From the NCBI RefSeq assembly GCF_047920995.1, contig NZ_JBLRWZ010000035.1, positions 1 through 25,104 of the forward strand: DNA of 25,104 nucleotides, in the 5' to 3' direction. The notes below the pieces were generated by a model. That model had not been told where the DNA came from, did no database searches, and saw nothing but the letters and a program-made list of their open reading frames with translations. Numbering within the stretch: position 1 is the stretch's first letter; each line of letters begins with the position of its first letter. This DNA is from Aliidiomarina sp047920995. GTDB taxonomy: Bacteria > Pseudomonadota > Gammaproteobacteria > Enterobacterales > Alteromonadaceae. Both the position numbers and the translations under genes were made by a program. This document shows positions 7,434 through 15,659 of the stretch, piece by piece.

Positions 7434-7624
7434 GACCTCTCCCAACTTACAATTCGCACCATCAAAATAGGGCGATGGTAAACCTTAAAAAACTAGCGCA
7501 AGAGTATACCCGCTCAGCGCTCAGATACCAGTAAAATCTGCCCAAAGCAGGTGCTTCTAATCTGTAAATACAGTAAACTAAACGGCAAATTCTGCACAAA
7601 CTGATATCGAATCGAGGATGCTGC

Positions 7625-9226
7625 ATGGCCGCTTTAAAATCGAACGCCCAAGCTAACACCATGGTAAACAACGGTGGTGATAATAATGGCGCCCCATCTA
7701 CGCGCAAAAAAACGCTCGCGTTACTTATTTTAGATGGTTGGGGCAGCCGCGATCCGGCAGACGATAATGCAATAGCACACGCCAATACACCAAACCTCGA
7801 TAAACTTTATGCAACCATGCCGCACACACTCATTGACGGTTCAGGTATGGCTGTAGGCCTTCCTGAGGGGCAAATGGGCAACTCTGAAGTAGGCCACGTA
7901 AATCTGGGCGCAGGCCGCATTGTGTATCAAGATTTTACGCGCATCACCAAAGCGATCGCCGATGGTGATTTTGCTAGTAATCCGGTGCTAGTAAATGCTT
8001 TGCAAAAAGCAGTTGCAGCCAATGGCAACGTGCACATTATGGGCTTGCTCTCGCCAGGCGGGGTGCATAGCCATGAAGATCATCTAATGGCAATGGCAAA
8101 ACTGGCAAAAAGCCAAGGGGCGAAGCAAGTATTTGTGCATGCCTTCTTGGATGGCCGGGATACCCCACCGCGTTCAGCAGGTGATTCAATTGCCCGCTTT
8201 GAAAGCGAGTTTAACGAACTTCCGGGCGTGCAGTTTGCCAGCCTTTGCGGCCGCTATTTTGCGATGGACCGAGATAACCGTTGGGATCGCGTAGAAAAAG
8301 CATGGCGTTTACTAACCCAAGGTAAAGGCATACAGGCACGCACCGCCGAAGAAGGCTTAGCCGCCGCTTATGAGCGTGATGAAAGCGATGAATTTGTGCA
8401 GCCCACGTGGCTTGATGGCGCCGTTCCGGTACAAGATGATGATGCCGTATTCTTTATGAACTTCCGCGCTGATCGCGCGCGCGAACTTACCCGCGTATTT
8501 GTGGATGATGAGTTTAATGAATTCACTCGCGAACCAAGCCCTCAGCTTTCTGAATTTGTAATGCTCACAGAGTATGCAGCCGATATTCAAGCACCGGTGG
8601 CATATCCGCCTGAAGCTCTTGATAACGTGCTCGGTGAGTGGCTCGCTAAACACAATAAAACTCAGCTGCGTATTTCTGAAACCGAAAAATATGCCCACGT
8701 TACGTTTTTCTTCAGTGGTGGGCGCGAAAACACTTTCCCGGGTGAGGAGCGAATTTTAGTGCCCTCTCCGCAAGTGGCTACCTATGATTTGCAACCCGAA
8801 ATGAGCTCAGTAGAACTTACTGATGAGTTGGTAGCGGCCATAGATAGCGGAGCTTACGATGTAGTGATCTGCAATTATCCGAATGGCGATATGGTAGGCC
8901 ACACCGGTAATTTCGCGGCCGCAGTAAAAGCCTGTGAAGCAGTTGATACGGCAGTAGGCCGGGTAGTAGAAGCATTGCAGCGCAATGGTGGCGAAGGTTT
9001 AATTACCGCCGATCATGGCAATGCGGAGCAAATGAACGATCATGCCACGGGGCAATCGCACACAGCGCATACTAGCAACTTAGTGCCGTTAATCTACGTG
9101 GGCCGCAAGGCCACCCCAGTAGATGGCGGCCGGTTATCGGATATTGCGCCAACCATGCTCGCCCTTATGGGGATGCCGCAACCTGCCGAAATGACCGGCA
9201 AAGTGCTGATGCAAGTGCAGGATTAA
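7625..9226 (+). CDS. gpmI: 2,3-bisphosphoglycerate-independent phosphoglycerate mutase
   Basis: This encodes 533 residues. The enzyme interconverts 3- and 2-phosphoglycerate in glycolysis and gluconeogenesis using two manganese ions and a phosphoserine. Seen are LLILDGWG with the metal Asp37, the phosphorylated serine in QMGNSEVGHVNLGAGRIVYQD (Ser87), GLLSPGGVHSHEDH, HAFLDGRDTPPRSA, GRYFAMDRDNRWDR, and the C-terminal metal sites NGDMVGHTGN and TADHGNAEQM. Relative to E. coli GpmM there is an extra N-terminal stretch of about 20 residues rich in Asn/Gly. The start is supported by GAGG at 7 nt; the internal ATG at codon 13 has no SD. The gene is divergent from yibN and 2 bp ahead of envC, the E. 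coli arrangement. Confidence 0.97.
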   Translation: MAALKSNAQANTMVNNGGDNNGAPSTRKKTLALLILDGWGSRDPADDNAIAHANTPNLDKLYATMPHTLIDGSGMAVGLPEGQMGNSEVGHVNLGAGRIVYQDFTRITKAIADGDFASNPVLVNALQKAVAANGNVHIMGLLSPGGVHSHEDHLMAMAKLAKSQGAKQVFVHAFLDGRDTPPRSAGDSIARFESEFNELPGVQFASLCGRYFAMDRDNRWDRVEKAWRLLTQGKGIQARTAEEGLAAAYERDESDEFVQPTWLDGAVPVQDDDAVFFMNFRADRARELTRVFVDDEFNEFTREPSPQLSEFVMLTEYAADIQAPVAYPPEALDNVLGEWLAKHNKTQLRISETEKYAHVTFFFSGGRENTFPGEERILVPSPQVATYDLQPEMSSVELTDELVAAIDSGAYDVVICNYPNGDMVGHTGNFAAAVKACEAVDTAVGRVVEALQRNGGEGLITADHGNAEQMNDHATGQSHTAHTSNLVPLIYVGRKATPVDGGRLSDIAPTMLALMGMPQPAEMTGKVLMQVQD

Positions 9227-9228
9227 CC

Positions 9229-10458
9229 ATGCCATCACGTAGGTTTGTGCCGAGGTTTATGCGAAGGTTAATGCCGAGGTTTATGCATAGTTTCATTGTG
9301 GCAGTTACGGTAGTTTTTATGCCCGTAAGCTTCACGCTTACCGGACTTATACCTTCCGCCGCGTATGCTGTGGCGCAACAAGACCCACAAGCCGAACATG
9401 CGCGTACCCAACGTGAGTTGCAATCGCTGCAGAACGAAATTCAGCAACGCCGGCAAAGTATAGAACGCCGCCAGCAACGCTTAAGCAGCGGTGAGCGTGA
9501 TCTGCGCAACCTAGAAACGCAAGTGCAATCGGCAGCGCGCCAGTTGCGCGAAACCGAGCTAAAGATCGCTTCAGTTGAAGGGCATATCTACGAACTAGAG
9601 CAAGAACAAGCGCGGCTACAAGCGCAAGTAGCCCAGCAAGCAGAAGCGTTAGCGGCACAAATCGAATCGGCCTACAAAAATGGCCAGCATGGTTTTTTAA
9701 AATTGTTACTGAACCAAGATAACCCCGCTCGGTTTGAGCGAATGCTGGAATATTATCAACATATTAGTGCCGAGCGGTTAGCAAAGCTCGAGGAATTACA
9801 TCAGCTTGAAGAACAATTAAAGGTAGTTGAAGCCGATGTGCGCGAACAGCGCGCAAGTTTACAAACCACCATGCGCCAGCAAGAACAACAACGGCAAACG
9901 TTGGCTAGCAGGCAGCAGGAGCAAGAGCAATTGGTGGCACGTTTAAAGCGTGAGCAACAAACCGAACAATCCGCTCTGCAAAATATGCTACGCGATGAAC
10001 AAAACCTCAGCGAGATGTTAGCCGCGTTACAAGAAATCATGTCACGGCAAAACTTCAACTTACGTGGCCTCGCAGATATGCGTGGGCAACTTAGTTGGCC
10101 CGCCCAAGGCCGCCTCAAACATGCGTATGGCAGCCAACGTAGCGGCGAAGTACGCTGGCGCGGTGTGGTATTAGAAACTGCCGCTGAAGCGCCTGTGCGT
10201 GCCATTGCCGACGGCCGGATTATCTTTTCCGATTGGTTACGTGGCTTCGGCATGGTGGTGATTATCGATCATGGCGAAAACTACATGAGCTTGTACGGGT
10301 ACAATCAAGCGCTACTGAAAGATATTGGTGAACCTGTGCGCCGCGGCGAAACAATTGCCTTAGCCGGCCGAAGTGGTGGCCAATCAGAAAGTGGTTTGTA
10401 CTTTGAAATTCGCCATGAAGGTAACCCAATCAATCCAACGCCGTATATTGCGCGCTAG
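9229..10458 (+). CDS. envC: Murein hydrolase activator EnvC
   Basis: This encodes 409 residues. There is a signal peptide with an unusually long basic n-region, a hydrophobic core (about residues 21-42) and a likely cleavage after AYA (residue 47). A long coiled coil (about 55-280, very rich in Gln/Glu/Arg) is followed by a C-terminal LytM/M23 fold (about 300-409). The LytM domain lacks the zinc-ligand pattern of active peptidases: HGENYMSLYGYN replaces the usual YGHL, and GLYFEIRH replaces LHFEIR. This fits EnvC, which activates the amidases AmiA/AmiB at the septum rather than cutting itself. It starts 2 bp after gpmI and is surely co-transcribed. Its membrane partner FtsEX is encoded about 1.4 kb away. 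The start codon is uncertain because of a 12-bp tandem repeat carrying further in-frame starts. Confidence 0.93.
   Translation: MPSRRFVPRFMRRLMPRFMHSFIVAVTVVFMPVSFTLTGLIPSAAYAVAQQDPQAEHARTQRELQSLQNEIQQRRQSIERRQQRLSSGERDLRNLETQVQSAARQLRETELKIASVEGHIYELEQEQARLQAQVAQQAEALAAQIESAYKNGQHGFLKLLLNQDNPARFERMLEYYQHISAERLAKLEELHQLEEQLKVVEADVREQRASLQTTMRQQEQQRQTLASRQQEQEQLVARLKREQQTEQSALQNMLRDEQNLSEMLAALQEIMSRQNFNLRGLADMRGQLSWPAQGRLKHAYGSQRSGEVRWRGVVLETAAEAPVRAIADGRIIFSDWLRGFGMVVIIDHGENYMSLYGYNQALLKDIGEPVRRGETIALAGRSGGQSESGLYFEIRHEGNPINPTPYIAR
9241..9288 (+). repeat. Four copies of a 12-bp tandem repeat at the 5' end of envC
   Basis: The copies are AGGTTTGTGCCG, AGGTTTATGCGA, AGGTTAATGCCG and AGGTTTATGCAT. 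They encode RFVP-RFMR-RLMP-RFMH in the n-region of the signal peptide. Each unit contains AGG followed by an in-frame GTG or ATG, so each carries a potential, closely spaced SD-start pair. The unit length of 12 bp keeps the frame if the copy number changes. Confidence 0.85.
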
Positions 10459-10473
10459 CATATCGGTAAGCTC

Positions 10474-10728
10474 TTAGGGCGCGCTATCACATTCCAGCTG
10501 TGCCAATAAAATCAATGCTTCTTCGCGTGATTCGCCACATACGTATGCTTGCGCGGTGAACGCCGAGCACACAGCTGGCCGCTCTGGTTTGGCAAATATT
10601 TTACATAGGTTTTGCACATCAAGCTGCACACAGCGGGTGTTGGCGGGTTTGCCATTCGGCATGCCGGGGATGGGGCTGGAAATAGAAGGTGCGATGCAGC
10701 AGGCACCGCACCCTGCTCTACATTCCAT
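10474..10728 (-). CDS. YkgJ-type cysteine-cluster protein (YeiW-like)
   Basis: This encodes 84 residues with eight cysteines: MECRAGCGACC at the N-terminus (Cys3, 7, 10, 11), then CVQL, CKIF, AVCSAF and VCGES. The CxxxCxxCC start and the line SISSPIPGMPNGKPANTRCVQL match the small UPF0153/YkgJ family, annotated as putative zinc- or iron-chelating; its role is unknown. No strong SD is visible; GAGCAAGT precedes the ATG. It lies 32 bp downstream of rpoH on the same strand and may be read from the rpoH transcript. It is convergent with envC (15 bp between stops), occupying the place yibQ has next to envC in E. coli. Confidence 0.85.
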   Translation of the reverse strand: MECRAGCGACCIAPSISSPIPGMPNGKPANTRCVQLDVQNLCKIFAKPERPAVCSAFTAQAYVCGESREEALILLAQLECDSAP

Positions 10729-10760
10729 ACTTGCTCAATACGTTAAGCGTTGGCAAGTTC

Positions 10761-11618
10761 TTACTGCATTGCCATGCGAAGTTTCTTCATGGCATTTTGT
10801 TCCAGCTGGCGAATACGCTCTGCGGAAACTTCATAAGTTGCTGCTAAATCATGCAGTGTACTTTTATTGTCATTTAGCCAACGGGCGCGTACGATTTCAC
10901 GGCTGCGCTCATCAAGGCTAGCTAGTGCAGAGGCTAAACGCCGATTCGCACGGGCTTCCCAATCTTCAGCTTCTACTACCGCCGCAACATCAGATGATTT
11001 ATCTTCTAAGTACTGGGAAGGTGAGAATGCGGTTTCACCACTTTCATCATCATCAACACCCATATCGAATGCCGCATCATGGGCACTCATGCGTGATTCC
11101 ATTTCCATTACTTCGGAAGGCTGAACACCAAGTTCGCGCGCTACCGTATCTACTTCATCATTGGTAAACCAACCCAAGCGTTTTTTCGCCTTGCGCAGGT
11201 TAAAGAATAATTTACGTTGTGCTTTTGTGGTTGCTACTTTCACGATACGCCAGTTGCGTAACACATACTCGTGAATTTCAGCTTTAATCCAATGCACAGC
11301 AAAGGAAACGAGGCGAACACCTACGGTTGGATCAAAGCGTTTTACGGCTTTCATTAGCCCAATGTTGCCTTCTTGGATAAGGTCTGCCTGTGGCAATCCG
11401 TACCCTTGATAGCTGCGTGCTACATGCACAACAAAGCGCAGATGTGACATGATCAACCGCTTTGCCGCGGCCAAATCACCATCTTGCTGTAAACGCTCAG
11501 CCAAAGATTTCTCTTCTTCTGCACTTAACATCGGAATGCTATTAACCGATGAAATGTAGGCATCTAGGCTACCCGTGCGGGGTACCGTTAACGCCATTGC
11601 TTCAATTTGTGCAGCCAT
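10761..11618 (-). CDS. rpoH: RNA polymerase heat-shock sigma factor (sigma-32)
   Basis: This encodes 285 residues, the usual RpoH length. Region 1.2 begins LDAYISSVNSIPMLSAEEE, and region 2 contains LIMSHLRFVVHVARSYQGYGLPQADLIQEGNIGLMKAVKRFDP. The diagnostic RpoH box reads TTKAQRKLFFNLRK, and region 4.2 ends with the helix-turn-helix STLHDLAATYEVSAERIRQLEQNAMKKLR. By family knowledge it directs chaperone and protease genes after heat or misfolding stress. GAGGGAAG lies just upstream of the ATG. It follows ftsX after a 204-bp gap that holds at least two promoter candidates, so it is probably expressed on its own as well as from the ftsYEX transcript. Confidence 0.97.
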   Translation of the reverse strand: MAAQIEAMALTVPRTGSLDAYISSVNSIPMLSAEEEKSLAERLQQDGDLAAAKRLIMSHLRFVVHVARSYQGYGLPQADLIQEGNIGLMKAVKRFDPTVGVRLVSFAVHWIKAEIHEYVLRNWRIVKVATTKAQRKLFFNLRKAKKRLGWFTNDEVDTVARELGVQPSEVMEMESRMSAHDAAFDMGVDDDESGETAFSPSQYLEDKSSDVAAVVEAEDWEARANRRLASALASLDERSREIVRARWLNDNKSTLHDLAATYEVSAERIRQLEQNAMKKLRMAMQ

Positions 11619-11679
11619 TTACTTCCCTCACTTTCCGCGAATAGAGTACTTATTTATATACGCTTTTTGCGCTTCCAAC

Positions 11680-11707
11680 ATAGACCTTCACAAGGCCAAT
11701 AAGTTCC
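11680..11707 (-). promoter_or_regulatory. Candidate sigma-E promoter of rpoH
   Basis: On the minus strand a perfect GGAACTT (-35 element of sigma-E) at 11701-11707 is followed after 16 bp by GG-TCTAT (-10, 11680-11684). The E. coli rpoH sigma-E promoter, from memory, has GAACTT, 16 bp and GG-TCTGA. The match and position (about 60 bp before the start codon) suggest envelope-stress control of rpoH. Confidence 0.6.
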
Positions 11708-11731
11708 ACTCAGCATACTGTTCGACACACC

Positions 11732-11759
11732 ATTCTAGCAGAGCCGAGCGCTCTTGCAA
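11732..11759 (-). promoter_or_regulatory. Candidate sigma-70 promoter of rpoH
   Basis: TTGCAA (-35, 11754-11759) and TAGAAT (-10, 11732-11737) are separated by 16 bp on the minus strand, upstream of the sigma-E candidate. The spacer contains a short inverted repeat (AGAGC...GCTCT). Confidence 0.55.
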
Positions 11760-11822
11760 GTGTGTTATATCGCAACATTGTAACCATTTGATGACAGCGT
11801 AAAAATAGCCAAAAGATTGCCT

Positions 11823-12821
11823 TTAACGGGGTTGTATAGCACTCACATGCCTACGTACTGCAATCCATGACCCAATTAGCCCCAAACCAATGGCTACAGC
11901 CCACACCACCAACATATCTTGTAGGGACAAACCCTGCAGCGATAATGTACTCTCATAGGTGGCACTAAACTTAACGATAGCCGAATCGATCCAGATCACT
12001 AAAATGGTGGTGGCAAGCCAGGCAATAATGCCGCCCACTACCCCATACCAAAAGCCGGTATACAAAAACGGCCGTTGAATATAGGCATCGGTAGCACCTA
12101 CTAATTTCATAATCATAATTTCATCACGGCGATTTAGAATGGCTAACCGAATGGTATTCCCCACAATAAGAATAACGGCCGTGCATAATAATAAACCGAG
12201 AGCAGCTACGCTGTTCTCCACAACTTTCACTATGCCCTGCAAACGTTCAAGCCACTTTAAATCGAGGCTGGCAGAAGCAACTTCGCGCTCCTGCTCCAGC
12301 GCTTGCAGTAAGCTGCGTGCTCTTTCAACGCTAGAATATTCCGCCGTAGGCACTACCACCAATACATCCGGTAATGGGTTGGTTGCTAAGTAATCGAGTG
12401 CGCTACCAAAGCCGGATATTTCCCGAAACTCGGCAAGGCCAGCTTCTTTATCAATCAGCTCTACCCTCTCCACTTCGTTCATTAAACGCACGCGTTCTCG
12501 GAATGTTTGCACTTCTTGCGAGCGTAAATCTTTGCGCAAAAACACGTTAATTTCAGCCGCGTTATCCCATTCCGCACTTACGCTTTGCGCATTCTTTACC
12601 ACCACATACAGGGTAGTTGGCAGCGTTAAACTTAATCCTAATACCGCAATGGTCATTAATGAGGCCATTGGCGTACGCCACAAATCGCCCAAACTGCCCA
12701 ATGCTTGTTGGAAGTTGTTCACGAAAAACATGGTAAAACGGCGCAGCAAGGAAATTTTTACTGCGCTTGCGCCTTTTTTATTATCTCGCTTTTGATTCGT
12801 TCCACGCGTAATGAAGGCCAT
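11823..12821 (-). CDS. ftsX: Cell division protein FtsX
   Basis: This encodes 332 residues. After a cytoplasmic basic N-terminus there is one transmembrane helix (about 54-75, SLMTIAVLGLSLTLPTTLYVV). A periplasmic domain (about 76-200, EINVFLRKDLRSQEVQ...LATNPLPDVLVVVP) follows, then three helices (VAALGLLLCTAVILIVGNTIRLAI; FWYGVVGGIIAWLATTILVIW; DMLVVWAVAIGLGLIGSWIAV). With FtsE it forms the divisome ABC complex whose periplasmic loop recruits EnvC. Its ATG shares one base with the ftsE stop (TAATG), implying coupled translation. The motif RRDEIMIMKLVGATDAYIQRPFLYTG is the conserved coupling-loop region. Confidence 0.96.
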   Translation of the reverse strand: MAFITRGTNQKRDNKKGASAVKISLLRRFTMFFVNNFQQALGSLGDLWRTPMASLMTIAVLGLSLTLPTTLYVVVKNAQSVSAEWDNAAEINVFLRKDLRSQEVQTFRERVRLMNEVERVELIDKEAGLAEFREISGFGSALDYLATNPLPDVLVVVPTAEYSSVERARSLLQALEQEREVASASLDLKWLERLQGIVKVVENSVAALGLLLCTAVILIVGNTIRLAILNRRDEIMIMKLVGATDAYIQRPFLYTGFWYGVVGGIIAWLATTILVIWIDSAIVKFSATYESTLSLQGLSLQDMLVVWAVAIGLGLIGSWIAVRRHVSAIQPR

Positions 12822-13522
12822 TAGTAGCTCTCCTCATCAAGCGGTTCATAACCATCCGATGCTAGCCCATCATCGATCATGGCGCCGTTTCTGAGCACCA
12901 AATTACGATGGCGCATGCGGGCTACTAGGGCTAAATCATGGGTAGCAATAAGCACCGAAACACCTACTTGGTGAAACGATTCAAATAAATTCATAATTTC
13001 CAACGATAATGCAGGATCAAGGTTACCGGTGGGCTCATCGGCAAGTAGCAATGGTGGCTTATTAACAATAGCGCGGGCAATGCCTACACGCTGTTGCTCA
13101 CCGCCCGACAACATAATAGGGTATTTGCGTTCTTGCCCACCTAAGCCAACTTTATCTAATGCTGCTTGCACCCGTTTGCGCGCTTCCGATTGGGTATAAC
13201 CTTCGATATACAATGGCAGAGCCACGTTATCGAACACGGTTTTGTCCATCAGCAAGCGGTGGTCTTGGAAAATCATGCCAATATCACGGCGCAAATAAGG
13301 TATTTGCCGATTGGTGATTTTGCTCAGATCGTGGTTATTAATGAGTACGCGGCCAAGGGTTGGCCGTTCCATTAATGCCACCAAACGCAGCAAGGTACTT
13401 TTACCTGCACCAGAGTGGCCAGTTAAGAATGCCATTTCACCTTGCTCAACGGCAAAGGTTACTCTGTTCAGGGCCTGAAATCCGCCCGGATATGTTTTGC
13501 TTACCTGCTCAAAACGAATCAT
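12821..13522 (-). CDS. ftsE: Cell division ATP-binding protein FtsE
   Basis: This encodes 233 residues with a complete ABC ATPase: Walker A GHSGAGKST (about residues 36-44), Q-loop IFQDHRLLMDKTVFDNVALPL, signature LSGGEQQR, Walker B LLLADEPTG and switch His in LIATHDLALV. The ATPase drives FtsX to pull on periplasmic EnvC and so activate septal amidases. It sits between ftsY (68-bp gap) and ftsX (1-bp overlap) in the standard order. Confidence 0.97.
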   Translation of the reverse strand: MIRFEQVSKTYPGGFQALNRVTFAVEQGEMAFLTGHSGAGKSTLLRLVALMERPTLGRVLINNHDLSKITNRQIPYLRRDIGMIFQDHRLLMDKTVFDNVALPLYIEGYTQSEARKRVQAALDKVGLGGQERKYPIMLSGGEQQRVGIARAIVNKPPLLLADEPTGNLDPALSLEIMNLFESFHQVGVSVLIATHDLALVARMRHRNLVLRNGAMIDDGLASDGYEPLDEESY

Positions 13523-13590
13523 ACAACACCTTGTTAGTGAGTATTAACTTATGCGCAATGCGCTATTATTATTCTAATTCTTTCGTTTTA

Positions 13591-14886
13591 CTATTCAGCC
13601 TTGGCACTATTTTTTGCGGTATCTGCAAGCACATCGGTAAATAATGCAGCAACGAATTCATGCGCCACAAACGGGCGTAAATCAAGCAAGCTTTCACCCA
13701 CGCCAATATAGCGAATTGGGATTTTAAACTGATTTGCCAATGCAAAAATAACCCCGCCTTTGGCGGTACCATCTAACTTTGTCATAGCCAAGCCGCTAAC
13801 ACCAACGGCTTCATTAAATATTTTTGCTTGGCTAATAGCATTTTGGCCCGTACCTGCGTCTAAAGTAAGCAACACTTCATGCGGCATATTTTCATCTAGC
13901 TTCTTCATTACCCGCACAATTTTCTTCAGCTCTTCCATTAGGTTAGCTTTATTTTGCAAACGGCCAGCAGTATCGGCAATTAACACATCCACTCCGCGGG
14001 CTTTTGCGGCTTGTACTGCATCAAAAATTACCGAGGCACTATCAGCACCGGTGTGTTGCGCTACTACTGGAATGCTGTTGCGTTCACCCCACACCTGCAG
14101 TTGCTCTACCGCTGCCGCTCGGAAGGTATCACCGGCCGCCAACATTACCGATTTGCCCTCACTTTTAAATTGCTGGGCGAGCTTACCAATGGTGGTGGTT
14201 TTACCCACACCATTTACGCCCACCATTAAAATAACGAATGGGCCATTAGTGTTATCGATAACCAGCGGTGCATTTACCGGCTCTAGCATTTCCGCCATAA
14301 ATTCTTTTAAGCGGGTATACAGCAACTCGGCATCTTGTAATTCTTTGCGAGAAGCATGCGCGGTAAGCTCATCAATAATCTTAGCTGTAGTTTCCACGCC
14401 CACATCGGCCATTAATAACTGCGTTTCCAGATCTTCGAATAGCTCATCGTCAATCTGTTTGCCTACAAATAAATCAGCTAAACCAGTTCCCAGCGAGCTC
14501 GACGTTTTCTTCAAACCATCACGTAAGCGCTGCCACCAGCCTTTTTTCTCAGGCCGCTCAGCCGTGGCTTCACTTGCTTGCGCTGTTGCGCTCAAAGCGG
14601 TTGCGGAATCTGCTACTGCGCTTGCCGCAGGGGTAGTTCCGCTGTGCATTGCTGCCGCATCATCTACCGCGCTCGGTAAATCCGTGCCCTCTTTCGGCAA
14701 AGCTTCGCTCGCATCTGGCTTATGGGTATTCTGCGCCGCAGCATCGATGTGCTCCTCCTGTTCGGCTTGTTCCTCATGCGCTCGTTTTTCATTCTGCTGC
14801 GGATCTGTATCGCGCTGCGCATCTGCCGCAGCATCATCGCTTTTACTGCCGAAAAGGGAAGATAAGAATGAACGTTTTTTTGCCAT
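13591..14886 (-). CDS. ftsY: Signal recognition particle receptor FtsY
   Basis: This encodes 431 residues from MAKKRSFLSSLFG, the usual FtsY start; an upstream in-frame extension of 32 codons has no family similarity. The acidic, Ala-rich A domain (about 14-110) is followed by the N domain (WWQRLRDGLKKTSSSLGTGLADLF) and the SRP GTPase G domain: G1 GVNGVGKTTT (223-232), GDTFRAAAVEQL, G3 DTAGRLQNK (305-313), G4 TKLDGTAKGG and the closing GVGESLLDLRPF. It receives ribosome-SRP complexes at the membrane. It is the first gene of ftsY-ftsE-ftsX and divergent from rsmD, as in E. coli. Confidence 0.97.
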   Translation of the reverse strand: MAKKRSFLSSLFGSKSDDAAADAQRDTDPQQNEKRAHEEQAEQEEHIDAAAQNTHKPDASEALPKEGTDLPSAVDDAAAMHSGTTPAASAVADSATALSATAQASEATAERPEKKGWWQRLRDGLKKTSSSLGTGLADLFVGKQIDDELFEDLETQLLMADVGVETTAKIIDELTAHASRKELQDAELLYTRLKEFMAEMLEPVNAPLVIDNTNGPFVILMVGVNGVGKTTTIGKLAQQFKSEGKSVMLAAGDTFRAAAVEQLQVWGERNSIPVVAQHTGADSASVIFDAVQAAKARGVDVLIADTAGRLQNKANLMEELKKIVRVMKKLDENMPHEVLLTLDAGTGQNAISQAKIFNEAVGVSGLAMTKLDGTAKGGVIFALANQFKIPIRYIGVGESLLDLRPFVAHEFVAALFTDVLADTAKNSAKAE

Positions 14887-14921
14887 AACCAAGAATTCCA
14901 ATACATCGCTGAGAAGCGCTA

Positions 14922-14950
14922 ATAATAGCATTGTTCGGTGCTTATGTGTA
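14922..14950 (-). promoter_or_regulatory. Candidate sigma-70 promoter of ftsY-ftsE-ftsX
   Basis: On the minus strand TACACA (-35, 14945-14950) and TATTAT (-10, 14922-14927) are 17 bp apart, about 36 bp before the ftsY start. Confidence 0.45.
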
Positions 14951-14989
14951 CGGCCACAACTCGCCCTTATACTGCAGCGCAAGGTGCAC

Positions 14990-15027
14990 TATAATAGCGA
15001 CAAATAGGTAACGCATAGCGCTATTAT
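14990..15027 (+). promoter_or_regulatory. Candidate rsmD promoter -10 with a downstream inverted repeat
   Basis: A perfect TATAAT lies at 14990-14995, about 55 bp before the rsmD start, but no good -35 stands 16-18 bp upstream. A 9-bp inverted repeat, ATAATAGCG (14991-14999) and CGCTATTAT (15019-15027), begins within the -10 element. It could be an operator or a 5' leader hairpin, and it lies in the shared rsmD/ftsY intergenic region. Confidence 0.4.
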
Positions 15028-15050
15028 CACCATACCACCCAGGAGTTAGC

Positions 15051-15659
15051 ATGGCGAAGAAGCGGCCACAGAGCGCGCCAACGCGCAACGGCAAAGCGGC
15101 AGTTAGTGGCCAAATCCGAATTATTGGTGGCCAATGGCGCGGCCGTAAGCTGCCAGTAGCCGATTTACCGGGCTTAAGGCCAACTACTGATCGAGTAAAA
15201 GAAACACTGTTTAACTGGCTGCAGTTTGAGTTGCGTGATGCGCGGGTACTCGATGTATTTGCCGGTACGGGCAGTTTGGGCTTTGAGGCGCTTTCTCGCG
15301 GTGCTCGCGAATTGGTGATGATTGAGAAAGCCAATCAGGCTGCGCGGCAATTGCAACAGAACGTAGCCACGCTGGCTGCAGCAGATCGGGCAACGGTTAT
15401 TTGTGCCGATGCACTAGCCACGTTACATGGAACGATTGGCACATTTAATCTTGTGTTGCTAGATCCACCATTTAATCAGGCGTTACTGCAACCATGCATT
15501 GACCAGCTCGCGGCTGGAAATCTTGTTGCCAATCAGGGTTGGGTGTACATTGAATGTGAGCAACAACTTACCTTCACAACACCAGCAAACTGGCGTTTGC
15601 ACCGAGAAAAAACGGCGGGGCAAGTGGCGTATCGGCTATATCAGGTAACCGCTGCTTAA
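15051..15659 (+). CDS. rsmD: 16S rRNA (guanine(966)-N(2))-methyltransferase RsmD
   Basis: This encodes 202 residues. The basic N-terminus leads into IRIIGGQWRGRKLPV and LRPTTDRVKETLFNWLQ, the RsmD signature. The SAM-binding motif is VLDVFAGTGSLGFEALSRGA, and the catalytic motif of amino-methyltransferases is LLDPPFN. It methylates G966 of 16S rRNA in assembled 30S particles. AGGAG precedes the ATG. It is divergent from ftsY, and its stop codon overlaps that of the convergent YjaG gene through a shared TTAA. Confidence 0.95.
   Translation: MAKKRPQSAPTRNGKAAVSGQIRIIGGQWRGRKLPVADLPGLRPTTDRVKETLFNWLQFELRDARVLDVFAGTGSLGFEALSRGARELVMIEKANQAARQLQQNVATLAAADRATVICADALATLHGTIGTFNLVLLDPPFNQALLQPCIDQLAAGNLVANQGWVYIECEQQLTFTTPANWRLHREKTAGQVAYRLYQVTAA

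Noticed and set aside
7561..7572. CTGTAAATACAG upstream of gpmI as a LexA box
   Set aside because: The CTGT and ACAG halves are only 4 bp apart; LexA needs an 8-bp spacer.
14887..14982. 32-codon N-terminal extension of FtsY
   Set aside because: It lacks family similarity, covers the candidate ftsY promoter and the -10 region, and FtsY proteins begin at MAKK-like starts.
13760..15007. 415-codon plus-strand frame opposite ftsY
   Set aside because: It is a mirror of the Ala/Ser-rich ftsY coding strand; ftsY has all SRP GTPase motifs.
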